62,477 nucleotides of DNA from Sulfurovum sp. (GTDB lineage: Bacteria; Campylobacterota; Campylobacteria; Campylobacterales; Sulfurovaceae): assembly GCA_027019175.1 (NCBI GenBank), contig JALUXB010000087.1, positions 1 to 62,477 on the forward strand, written 5' to 3'. Positions 24,198 through 33,500 of this stretch are shown in pieces. Made by a program: the position numbers and the translations under genes. The notes below the pieces were generated by a model. It ran no database searches. It had not been told where the DNA came from and was given only the letters and a program-made list of their open reading frames with translations. Each line of letters begins with the position of its first letter. Position 1 is the first letter of the stretch.

Positions 24198-26338
24198 TGC
24201 AAAATATCCATTTGGATTTTTTTAGTGTTCAAATCGATCACAATACGATACATATCGCTCATGACAAAGACCAAGCTATCCTTGTCAACATAGGTTTGTG
24301 TCATTTTCCCCTGCCACTTTCTCGGATCGAAATCCAAAAGCTTGTTATGCTTTTTGGTAGCAGTATCGTAAAGATAAATAGCGTCTTTGTTAAGGTAGAC
24401 AATCCCGTCTTTCCACCATCCAACAAGTGCTCCTTTCCATCGTGACACAATTTTGGGTTCGGATGCATATGCAACAAGGGCAATGTCTTTACCGTCTCCC
24501 AAAGCAATAGCACTTCCCTTAGTCTCGGCACGTGTGGCAAAAAAATCAAGCGTAAGCTCTTTTCTGGATTTGTCGAGAATCACAAGCAGGTTTTGTCTCT
24601 TTCTGGATACAACATAAAAGGGACTCTTTTTTACAAAACCTACCGCCATACAATCGTCTGGAAACCGCGACAAATCTTCGACTACCTTGGTTTTCTTTTT
24701 GAGGTCAGATGTTATCTCGACGGCGCTGTCGGTAGCGATGATGACAGCTTGATTGGAGCATGCGATATCTTTGACGGAGTTTTCGGGATATTTGACAAGA
24801 ATGCGGTGAAGATTGTTATCTAACAACTCCAGACCGTACCCCTTCCCCGTTCCGTATATTGCCGTCATATTTTGGCATTTTTTCAGACCCCACGGATGCG
24901 TCATGCCGATAGAGGCTTTTTTGACAATTTTATGATTTTGAAGTTTGGCAATGTAGCGTTTTGTAAGAAGATAGGCGTCGGTATCGACTCGGACATAACC
25001 TATCGCCTTATCACGGGGCGCAATAAGAGAGGCTTCGTATTGTACCGAAAGATGTCCGTTTCGAAGCGAGAAGTCGATCAGTCCTAAATCCGGGTTATCT
25101 TCATCACCTTTTTGCACATAGACGGCAAGATGTCGGTCGTTTTGTTCGTAAAACCCCAGTGGTGTAATGTCTTTGTATGCGATATAGCCTTTAGGTGTGC
25201 TAAAGATCAGGCGAGGGTCGTAAACAACTGGCCAAAACCCTTTGGAAGTATAAAAGAGTGCGATCGGTGTCCCCTTGTTATTTTGTAGCGTTCCGACAAA
25301 TTTCGGGGAGGTTTTCTTGACGAAATCTTGTTCGATCTTCTCTTTTTGGGGATCATAGGTATAAATGACGATATTGGATTCGAACGACTCTTTTTCTTGC
25401 GGCCATTGCCACATAATCAGGCGGTTGCCTTGCAAAATGTTCGCATAATATTTCGAACCCACGCTCACTAGCCAGAAATCGTCAGTCGATGTAAAAAATC
25501 CGTATCGGCGGTTGTTTCGGAAATAATCGTTCCAGGAGTGATAGGTGTGCCATGTTCGGTTTTCATCTAACCCCAACGGCAAAAAATTAACAGCGGTGTG
25601 CAGTACCTCTTTGGTATCGACATGAAGCAGCAAAGAGAAATATCGCGAGACAGCCAGTATGGCATTGTCGCTTTTTCGCATACGGACACCGGCATTTTCG
25701 CACATTTTTTTTGAACTATTCATTCTAACCTGCAAAGGAAAGCGTGCATAGGGATAGCGTAAGGTATCGATAATTGTCAAATTGCTATCAAACCACGTAA
25801 AGCGCGGACCCGGTTGGGCGGTGATCAATTGATCGCCGTGCCAGAGCAGATCGCTCACATCGTTTGCAAGATGGATACTTCGGCTGTGATAGGTCTTGAG
25901 ATCTAAGAGATACAAATTTTGCTTGTGGTGGCAATAAAGAGCAAGATGCCGGCCGTTGAGAGCAGGTTTTGTACAGGTGCTGTCTTCGATAAAAAAACTT
26001 TTTTCAAGCCTCAAACCTTTGGATGTTTGCAAATATTCGTAGATGCGGTGTTGTCCGTAATCGTCGAAAGAGAGAAAAAGTCGGTTGCCTTCACGTACGA
26101 TGTTTTCAATTTTTTCATCGGGCAGAAGGGAGCGTACCTTTTTTTGAACGAAAACGGGATTGACGGTAATTTTGGGCTGAACGATTTTTTTCTTTTGTGC
26201 CGATTCGGGATGAAAATAGCGATACGCCGTCTCTTGGGCGATTTGTTCCATCTCTTCTTGGCTAAGCGGCATAAAATCATCGAAAGAAGAACATAAAAGT
26301 TTTCCGACTATGAGAAGAAAAAGCGGCAATATATTCAT
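24194..26338 (-). CDS. Large exported protein, possibly beta-propeller, unknown
   Basis: 714 residues from the ATG that overlaps the upstream stop (ATGA). A signal sequence or anchor (MNILPLFLLIVGKLLCSS) leads to a 690-residue body made of many short beta-strand segments with recurring 'LYLLDLKT', 'WFDSNLTIIDTL', 'VIYDPR', 'IVIDLNTKK' phrases, as in propeller-like proteins. There is no enzyme motif I recognise. It sits between paralogs A and B in an overlapping operon, so it probably works with them in the envelope. Confidence 0.7.
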   Translation of the reverse strand: MNILPLFLLIVGKLLCSSFDDFMPLSQEEMEQIAQETAYRYFHPESAQKKKIVQPKITVNPVFVQKKVRSLLPDEKIENIVREGNRLFLSFDDYGQHRIYEYLQTSKGLRLEKSFFIEDSTCTKPALNGRHLALYCHHKQNLYLLDLKTYHSRSIHLANDVSDLLWHGDQLITAQPGPRFTWFDSNLTIIDTLRYPYARFPLQVRMNSSKKMCENAGVRMRKSDNAILAVSRYFSLLLHVDTKEVLHTAVNFLPLGLDENRTWHTYHSWNDYFRNNRRYGFFTSTDDFWLVSVGSKYYANILQGNRLIMWQWPQEKESFESNIVIYTYDPQKEKIEQDFVKKTSPKFVGTLQNNKGTPIALFYTSKGFWPVVYDPRLIFSTPKGYIAYKDITPLGFYEQNDRHLAVYVQKGDEDNPDLGLIDFSLRNGHLSVQYEASLIAPRDKAIGYVRVDTDAYLLTKRYIAKLQNHKIVKKASIGMTHPWGLKKCQNMTAIYGTGKGYGLELLDNNLHRILVKYPENSVKDIACSNQAVIIATDSAVEITSDLKKKTKVVEDLSRFPDDCMAVGFVKKSPFYVVSRKRQNLLVILDKSRKELTLDFFATRAETKGSAIALGDGKDIALVAYASEPKIVSRWKGALVGWWKDGIVYLNKDAIYLYDTATKKHNKLLDFDPRKWQGKMTQTYVDKDSLVFVMSDMYRIVIDLNTKKIQMDILQ

Positions 26339-27111
26339 ATCGATGCACACTCCTTGGTTTGTATCTCTTTTAAAATCGTATCGAAGGCTTTGGCAAATTT
26401 TTTATTGCCCGTTACCTTCTCTATCTTTTCGCTGTTTACTCTCATGGAAACATAGATGAGTTTGGCATATAACGCTTCATTTGTATGTATAATATATGCT
26501 TTAACAACTGTACCGTTTTTTAAACCGACATAAAGGCGAACAATTTCCGTTTTTGCCGTCATATGGTGAAATACTTCTGTTTTCCAGTTTATACGTTTTA
26601 CTTCATTGTAAAAAAGCGATCTTCCTTCAACCATAAACCCTCTTTTACATACAAAAAGCGTACCGCTTGTATCGGTTTCCCATAAAAATGTGTTAAATTT
26701 ACTGTAAGGGACGATAAGACTCAAAAATGTTTTAAACTCCGAAGGATTGAAAATCATATCTTGAAATATCGTCTCTACGTCTTGGCTCTTTTCCATAAAG
26801 AGCGAAACGGCGCTATTTTCACCACAATCTTTCAATCTGAAAAAAAAATAAGCGTCTTGCAGAGGAAAGGTTTTGTCGTCGATACGGAAGTTGTCGTCGA
26901 CGACGCTTATTTTATGGGTTGTTGCTTGTTTGCAGCTTTTTAGATCCAAAGCCAAAAACAAAATACGAACCGTCAAAAATCCGATAACTGCAATGGTAAT
27001 CAGATTGAGACCGTATAGTGCATAAACCGTTACAATGACGGCAATATAAAGAGTGATTTTATAAAAAATCTTTTTCGTATCTTTTTTATCGATTGTGATA
27101 GAACGACTCAT
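26335..27111 (-). CDS. Two-helix membrane protein, paralog B of an island family
   Basis: 258 residues. Two helices (YKITLYIAVIVTVYALYGL; ITIAVIGFLTVRILFLAL), then FRIDDKTFPLQDAYFFFRL, SLFMEKSQDVETIFQDMIFNPSEFKTFLSLIVPYSKF and LFVCKRGFMVEGRSLFYNEVKRI, matching paralogs A and C block by block though clearly diverged. It overlaps its neighbours by four bases on both sides. No known family assigned. Confidence 0.75.
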   Translation of the reverse strand: MSRSITIDKKDTKKIFYKITLYIAVIVTVYALYGLNLITIAVIGFLTVRILFLALDLKSCKQATTHKISVVDDNFRIDDKTFPLQDAYFFFRLKDCGENSAVSLFMEKSQDVETIFQDMIFNPSEFKTFLSLIVPYSKFNTFLWETDTSGTLFVCKRGFMVEGRSLFYNEVKRINWKTEVFHHMTAKTEIVRLYVGLKNGTVVKAYIIHTNEALYAKLIYVSMRVNSEKIEKVTGNKKFAKAFDTILKEIQTKECASI

Positions 27112-28022
27112 GCGCTTTTGCCCGTTTGTTCATTATGGATTTTTTCAATCTCTTTGCACAACATCCGTTCGTCGTTGGCATTGAAAGAGACGTAAAGGGT
27201 GGTGACAAACAACATCACGGCACCAAGCGGAAGAAACTTTTCATTGTATACGATCAGTCCTACCGTAATAAGATCCGATATCAATACGATATATCCTAAG
27301 TAGCTCTTTGGAGGACAAAGCAAACTAAAGTTTAAAGGTTCATCGCGATTAAAAAGCATTGAGGCGTAAAGGGCTTTGGCGTACTCCTGTGTACCGTCGA
27401 CAAGCCTTTTGTCAATTTGCTCACTGTTTTTTAAAACAATATGTATATCCAAAAAATTTTGTCCGCTCATTTTGACCCATTGGGTATCGAACTTCTCGAC
27501 CTCGTTATAGAAAATTTCTCGATTTTCAAAAGCGAAACCGCCTTCAAACAGTCTGATTTTGCCTACCTCCTCTTTTGACAAACACAGATCGCTTTTTCGG
27601 TAAGGCTTAATGAGTGTCAAAAAATTTGCCATCTCTTCAAGGTTCAATACTGCATGTTTGAAAATCTCTACAGTTGTACCATCTTTTTCCAACCATAAAG
27701 AGGTGCGAAACAGCTCATCGCTTTTTGTGTAGCTGACAGTAAGGTAGGCATTCTCAAGTGCATATGTCATATCATTTAAAAAGAGTTTCCCCTCTCTGAT
27801 ATCAAACAATAGATCTACAGCCTGTTTGTAGCGGTCATATTTGACAAGATATACGACCCCGAAAACAACAAGCACAATGGAAAGAATCTTGCCAAAGACC
27901 GTTAGGAAGTCTCCTGCTGCACCGTGGTATGTCATAAGATAGTAAAGTAAAAATACCCCGCTTACAACAGCGGCTATGCCACCGTAAAAATAGAGAGGTT
28001 TTTCTTTCGCTTCTATAAGCAT
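27108..28022 (-). CDS. Membrane protein, paralog C of an island family, with extra C-terminal helices
   Basis: 304 residues. Two N-terminal helices (IAAVVSGVFLLYYLMTYH; ILSIVLVVFGVVYLV), then LFDIREGKLFLNDMTYALENAYLTV, SLWLEKDGTTVEIFKHAVLNLEEMANFLTLIKPYRK and LFEGGFAFENREIFYNEVEKF, which align with paralogs A and B. Unlike them it has a second helix pair near residues 245-285 (YIVLISDLITVGLIVY; LPLGAVMLFVTTLYVSF). AGAGGA lies six bases before the ATG. Confidence 0.75.
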   Translation of the reverse strand: MLIEAKEKPLYFYGGIAAVVSGVFLLYYLMTYHGAAGDFLTVFGKILSIVLVVFGVVYLVKYDRYKQAVDLLFDIREGKLFLNDMTYALENAYLTVSYTKSDELFRTSLWLEKDGTTVEIFKHAVLNLEEMANFLTLIKPYRKSDLCLSKEEVGKIRLFEGGFAFENREIFYNEVEKFDTQWVKMSGQNFLDIHIVLKNSEQIDKRLVDGTQEYAKALYASMLFNRDEPLNFSLLCPPKSYLGYIVLISDLITVGLIVYNEKFLPLGAVMLFVTTLYVSFNANDERMLCKEIEKIHNEQTGKSA

Positions 28023-28059
28023 TTTGCATCCTCTCTATATAAAACAACGCAATACATCA

Positions 28060-29190
28060 TTACAACACTTTGTATCTGCTTTTATAGCTACAATTGACCG
28101 CTTTTTTGATAGCATTGTCTATATTGTCGGCATGTGTATGTCCGCATTGCGGCGTATAGAGTCTGCCGTCGGCAAAGTTGCCGTTAACCGATTGCCCATG
28201 TTTTACCCCGACTGTCATTATCGTATATCCGCCATTGTTCGGATAATAGAATATCTGACCGTCATAACTGCCGTTGTATTTTAGATTGTAAACATAGTTT
28301 CCGTTGCTTTTGTTATAGCCTTGATATTTGATTTGGATGCCTCCGGTATCATTACCGTTTGATTTAAATGCACCCGCAATCATCTTACGAAATTTTTGTG
28401 ATGCTTTTGCCATATCGGTATTATATCTCTCTTGTAACTCTAATGCTTTTTTGTATTTACTGGCAGAAACATATGGTTTATAATATTTCAGTGCACCAAT
28501 ATGTTTTGCAACATCATTAGATAGACTCCAATTATGTTCAATATCTTCAATTTCGACATCGAATGCTTCACGGATACAGGATGGGCAAACTTTATAATAG
28601 GCTTTCATAGCATTTTTGTATCCACGAAGAGCAAGAGATCTTGAGAGATTTATCCTTCCATTCTTACCTTGATATTTCCGGGTGTTTAAGAGCTTTTTCA
28701 TAATATGATTCGCCCAATGGATATAGCCGTATTTTTCCGTGAGTTCTAATGATTCCAACGGCGCAGGCCCCCACAAAGAAGCAAGCGTATTAATCAATTC
28801 TTTTCGATGGGATAGCAGATAGCTTTTATAATGTTTTAGTGTATAATCCGCCAGGACATAGGCACATTCTTTGTCTTTTGAAAAATAGGCAAATTCTATC
28901 GGCTCAAATTTTGTGCCTTTGGTTGGGGAGACGGTTTTGGCAAAAGGATTCGCTCCCTTACTCAATAGTTTTTTAACCTGGCTACATTCATGCTTTACCA
29001 CAGCAAGATGTAAAGGGGTGATTCCATCCCATCTTCTAAAATCTTTCTCGTTACTTACGGGGTAATAATTCATATCGCTTGTAACATGTCCTCGCTCATT
29101 TACCTGTTTAACATTCACCCTAATACAGCCGGAAAATATAAATACAAACAGTATTAAAACCGGTAAAATTTTAGTATGTATTAAAATCAT
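28060..29190 (-). CDS. Lipoprotein with ankyrin repeat, unknown
   Basis: About 376 residues from the ATG preceded by AAGGAGAAGAGG. The signal peptide ends in lipobox IFSGC. A partial ankyrin region follows at about residues 50-110 (WDGITPLHLAVVKHECSQVKKLLSKGANPFAK). The middle is helical and the last 100 residues are glycine, tyrosine and asparagine rich (YQGYNKSNGNYVYNLKYNGS) and end with two cysteines in TPQCGHTHAD and VNCSYKS. An upstream in-frame start would overlap the neighbour and hide the signal peptide. Probably a surface or periplasmic partner of the island proteins. Confidence 0.75.
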   Translation of the reverse strand: MILIHTKILPVLILFVFIFSGCIRVNVKQVNERGHVTSDMNYYPVSNEKDFRRWDGITPLHLAVVKHECSQVKKLLSKGANPFAKTVSPTKGTKFEPIEFAYFSKDKECAYVLADYTLKHYKSYLLSHRKELINTLASLWGPAPLESLELTEKYGYIHWANHIMKKLLNTRKYQGKNGRINLSRSLALRGYKNAMKAYYKVCPSCIREAFDVEIEDIEHNWSLSNDVAKHIGALKYYKPYVSASKYKKALELQERYNTDMAKASQKFRKMIAGAFKSNGNDTGGIQIKYQGYNKSNGNYVYNLKYNGSYDGQIFYYPNNGGYTIMTVGVKHGQSVNGNFADGRLYTPQCGHTHADNIDNAIKKAVNCSYKSRYKVL

Positions 29191-29206
29191 CCTCTTCTCC
29201 TTTGCA

Positions 29207-30481
29207 TTAATCGCGATATTTGAAATAACAATTGTTCGTACAAGTATCAAAATCACTCGTACCGAATATCACGGCACCGTTTGTCTTTTTCAATCCTTCG
29301 CACATCGCACTGCAAAATCTTGACAATGCCGTCGATTTTTCAACCCGACTACAACTGCTGTATGCATATTGGCATCCCATGCGGCAGCTTTGTTTTGCCG
29401 AATTGCTAAAGAAACCGCTTGCATCGCTTTTGCCTTCGCAATGTTCCAGACAGATACGATTCATCTTGCTGCAATCGAGTGTAGTTCCCTGTGAACGTGT
29501 TCGATTTTTCTTTGCATAATATGTATTTTCCGCTGAACTAATAAGATTTTTCAACTGAGATATACTATTGAACTGTGTATTTGAAAAATAGTGTGACAGA
29601 CCTTCGGAAATAGTTGCAGTACCCCTGTTAAAGTTACCGTGATGCATTGTTGTCTTTATCTTAACATACAATTTATCTGCCATTAAAAAAGTACTTCCTA
29701 CCGTTTCGGAACAAGACAATGTACCATCTCCGTCGGGATATCCGTTTTCATCAATATTACCGTCCCAGCTGTTACATGGCATTCCTATAAGCGTGTTATA
29801 TTTTCCCATTCGTTTTTGTAGTTTTTTCTTCAGCTTTTCTTGTTTTAATTGTTGTTTTTCGTTAAGAGTCAAATAGTCGTTTAAATTAAAATGCATGCCG
29901 TATCTTCCGTTGATTTCACGAATCAAAATTTTCATATTATGCAAATGGAAATGTTGTCGTGCCAATTGCAAAAAACGATCCACTTTCTGTTTGTCGTTAA
30001 CGGTTTTTAGTATGGCAAATTCTACTTCTCCTTTTTCTATTTCATGTCCTGATATCACAGTAGGTTTCCATACAAAAAAGAATAACGGCAGTCGGTCTAC
30101 CGAAGCCATAATGACATTATTTTGGCTTTTCATACCAAAATACCCACGCTTTAGAATAGCATGTTCTCCTACATCGATAGCAACTGGTTGTATACCAAAA
30201 ATTAAATGATATTTTCCAGACTCTTCATATAAGGTAAACCCCATGTTGTTTCCTATTGTGTCTTTGTATAAAGAGACGAACAATGTACCAGGATTTTCTC
30301 TTGAATACATCAATTCCAATTCTTTGTAAGAAAGGTTTCCTGAATTGATCGTGACCTCTTGATGAAATATTACAAAGTCTGATTGAACAGATATATTGGC
30401 CACTTCATCATATTTAATACTACATCCAGGTAGATATAGTAAACCCATCATCAAAAAAATATAAATCTTGAATTTTTTCAT
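29207..30481 (-). CDS. Cysteine-rich lipoprotein with MORN-like motif
   Basis: 424 residues. The signal peptide has lipobox LYLPGC (residues 16-21). Residues about 245-295 include GNIDENGYPDGDGTLSC and HHGNFNRGTATI, which look like MORN-type strands. The last 95 residues hold at least ten cysteines in CxxxC-like pairs (CSKMNRICLEHCEG, CRMGCQYAYSSC, CSAMCEGL, CTNNC), suggesting a disulfide-knotted C-terminal domain outside the cytoplasm. ATG 30481 is chosen because AAAGGA is seven bases away. Not recognised as a named family. Confidence 0.75.
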   Translation of the reverse strand: MKKFKIYIFLMMGLLYLPGCSIKYDEVANISVQSDFVIFHQEVTINSGNLSYKELELMYSRENPGTLFVSLYKDTIGNNMGFTLYEESGKYHLIFGIQPVAIDVGEHAILKRGYFGMKSQNNVIMASVDRLPLFFFVWKPTVISGHEIEKGEVEFAILKTVNDKQKVDRFLQLARQHFHLHNMKILIREINGRYGMHFNLNDYLTLNEKQQLKQEKLKKKLQKRMGKYNTLIGMPCNSWDGNIDENGYPDGDGTLSCSETVGSTFLMADKLYVKIKTTMHHGNFNRGTATISEGLSHYFSNTQFNSISQLKNLISSAENTYYAKKNRTRSQGTTLDCSKMNRICLEHCEGKSDASGFFSNSAKQSCRMGCQYAYSSCSRVEKSTALSRFCSAMCEGLKKTNGAVIFGTSDFDTCTNNCYFKYRD

Positions 30482-30514
30482 CGACACATCCTTTCGCGTG
30501 TAATTAAACTCACT

Positions 30515-33500
30515 CTAATATAGCTTTGCACCTATATGCAAATCTTTTTTTCTTGCGAATATACTTTGCTCCGACCCTATGCTGATTTGACAAAACAGTG
30601 TGCCACCAGCAGTAAAACATTTTTTAATTACCCCAATATAATCTTGATTAAGTTTAAGCCCATCTATGAGATTAACTCCTTTCCAGGTTTTTTCGTTACC
30701 ACCATTCATCTGTGTTGCCATGAGAGCCACCTCCATTTCATCTTTCTTTTTTCTAATGTAGGTTCCTCGTGGGATTATACATTTTCTATCAATTAGGTCT
30801 TTTTTATCTTGTGATACATCTATTTTATGTAGAACGTGAATCTGATCATTTTCATTAGGATTTTTAATAGATAAATACGCACTAAATGACCATCCACTTA
30901 ATTCGCCATCCACTCTTTTTATTTTATACCATTTCCCTCTTTTTTCTAAAATCTCAACTTTTTCATGGCTATATAGTTTGCCGATTTGTTTACCGCGAGG
31001 CTTATTGCGCACCGCTAAAAAATTATCCCCCTTCGGATCCAACCCTACCACTGTAGCAATTTCCTTATTTTGGAACAGTGCCGGGTTTAAATGTTTATCT
31101 ATATCCTTCTCTATATGTTTTAAATCGGAAATAACTTCGCTTACAGCTACCAGCTTTATAGAATCACATGCTTTTTTATTACCAAGAGAACATCCCTTCT
31201 TAAATAATTTTCGTGCTTCAATATCATTAGCATTTCGAATAAGCTTTTTAAGATGCAACCCTCCAAGATTTGCACATCCCATTGCATTTTTCAAATCGCA
31301 TGCTTTCGTGTAATACTTTGCAGCATTCTCATATTCTTTTCTTTTTTCCAATATAAAACCTATACTGTTGCAAGCGGGGGCAATACCTCCATCACATGCT
31401 GTTGTGAAATACGTCAATGTTTTTTCAATATCTTTTGGCACGCCATCACCATGACGATAGTTAATACCTATACTATAGCACCCTAATACATATCCTGATT
31501 CACATGATTTTTTAAAGTATGTATTGGCTTTTTCATATTCACCTGCACGGTCATAAATTCTACCCAGCTCAAATAGTGTTCGGGCATTCTTCGGATTTTT
31601 GACAAGTTCCTTTTTGCAGACATCAAGAGCTTTGAATACTTTGATTTTATCGTATTCAATGCCTTTGAAATGTGGATCCATCGGTGAACCAGCTAATAGG
31701 TCGCATTGAGTTGTTTTTGTTTTGGAGGAAGGGCTTGTTTTTTGTTTTTTTACGTTATTGTCAGTATGTATATTTTTCTTTTCTTCTTTCAAGGTTTTCC
31801 ATATCTCTTTTCCTTTAGAAATCAAATCTTTTTTACTATGATATATTTTATTTAATATTTCGAAATCTTCATCTAAATCATAATCTCTTTCAAGATAGAA
31901 TTTATAATATTTTTTTGCATTTTTCAAATCTCCAAGAAGCATATAACTGTGTGCTATGTTACTGACATTTTCACTTATCGGTATATGATTTTTAATATCT
32001 GAAATGTTATAACGATAATTCCCACCAAGCAAATAGAACCAAGAAGCATAATCATATTTTTCTTTATTTTCATAGTATTTACCAGCTTCTGTACATACCT
32101 TTTTGAGGTTTTCAATATTAATATTATCTTTTTGTATCTCTTTTTGACATTTGTCAGCACTCTTTTTTGAAGGTGTTTTGTTTTTATTATCCATCATCCC
32201 TTCAATCATTTTAACAATAAGTACTGGCTTCTTTGTCATAAGAAGTTTTATTTTTTTTTCTGCTTTTTCTTTTCCATATTTTTCTATGAGCTTTTCTGCA
32301 AGCTTTTTGCTTGCTTCTCTGTATTTTTCCGTATCGAGATCATTTAATTTAAGAAAGGAGAGAATAAGTTCAAAAAGTTTTTGTTCATTACCATAAGTAC
32401 CGTCTATAAGCTTTTGAACAATATTCTTAAGTTTTTTTGGTATATCCATTGCTAAAAATGAACCTATATAAGTTCCGTTTTGATCAAATAACATCTCATA
32501 TGGTGTACTACCGGTCCATCTTGATCTTATTAGCATACTATATATGAATGCAAGTGCATCCTCGTAAGCAACTACAGGATACGAAACTTTATTTTTTGAA
32601 ACCCATTTCGATACATCTTGTACTTTATTACTATTCCAGCTATTAATACCAATTATCTGCACATTTCCTTTAAACTTTTTTTCAATCTGTTTAAGATTAT
32701 CTATTGCGAATTTAAACAAAGGGGAGTCATCGGAATAAACATTAAAGTCTATTATTATGATTTTTTTGGGATATTGTTTTACATATAATCCTTTTTGAGT
32801 ATTTACAATCGTTATCTCTTTCCCATAAACATTTTTCATTTTATAAGATTTTTTAGCTATAAGAGGTATCGCTTTTCTTACAAAGTCGTTATCTTCCATT
32901 AGTGATTCATCCATATATTTAAAAGCGATATTATTATTTTGAATAGCAGCAAGAACGACATCTATGTCTTTTTTTAAAGAAGCATCAGCATATTCTAATA
33001 CGTGACTATTTTCTTTAACAGCTGCCAGTACAAATTTTTTATCTTTTTTTAAAGAAGCATCAGCATATTCTAATGCAAAAGGATTACTTTTAATAGCCGT
33101 GAGAACAACATCTTTGTCTTTTTTTAAAGAAGCATCAGCATATTGTAACATATTACCTTTTTCTTTAACAGCAGTAAGAACAACATCTTTGTCTTTTTTT
33201 AAAGAAGCATCAGCATATTCTAATACGTGACTATTTTCTTTAACAGCTGCCAGTACAAATTTTTTATCTTTTTTTAAAGAAGCATTGGCATATTCTAGAT
33301 TATGGCCACTTATAGACACGGCTGCTAATACAAAATTTTTATTTTTTTTATGTGCATCATCTATAATAGATAATAGAGGATGATGACCACTAGCAATCAT
33401 TAGAACATCTTTGTCTTGTTTTAAAGTATCGTCAACATATTTAATAGCATGGTTATCTTTCTCTACAGCTAACATTACAATATTTTTATTTTTTTTAAGA

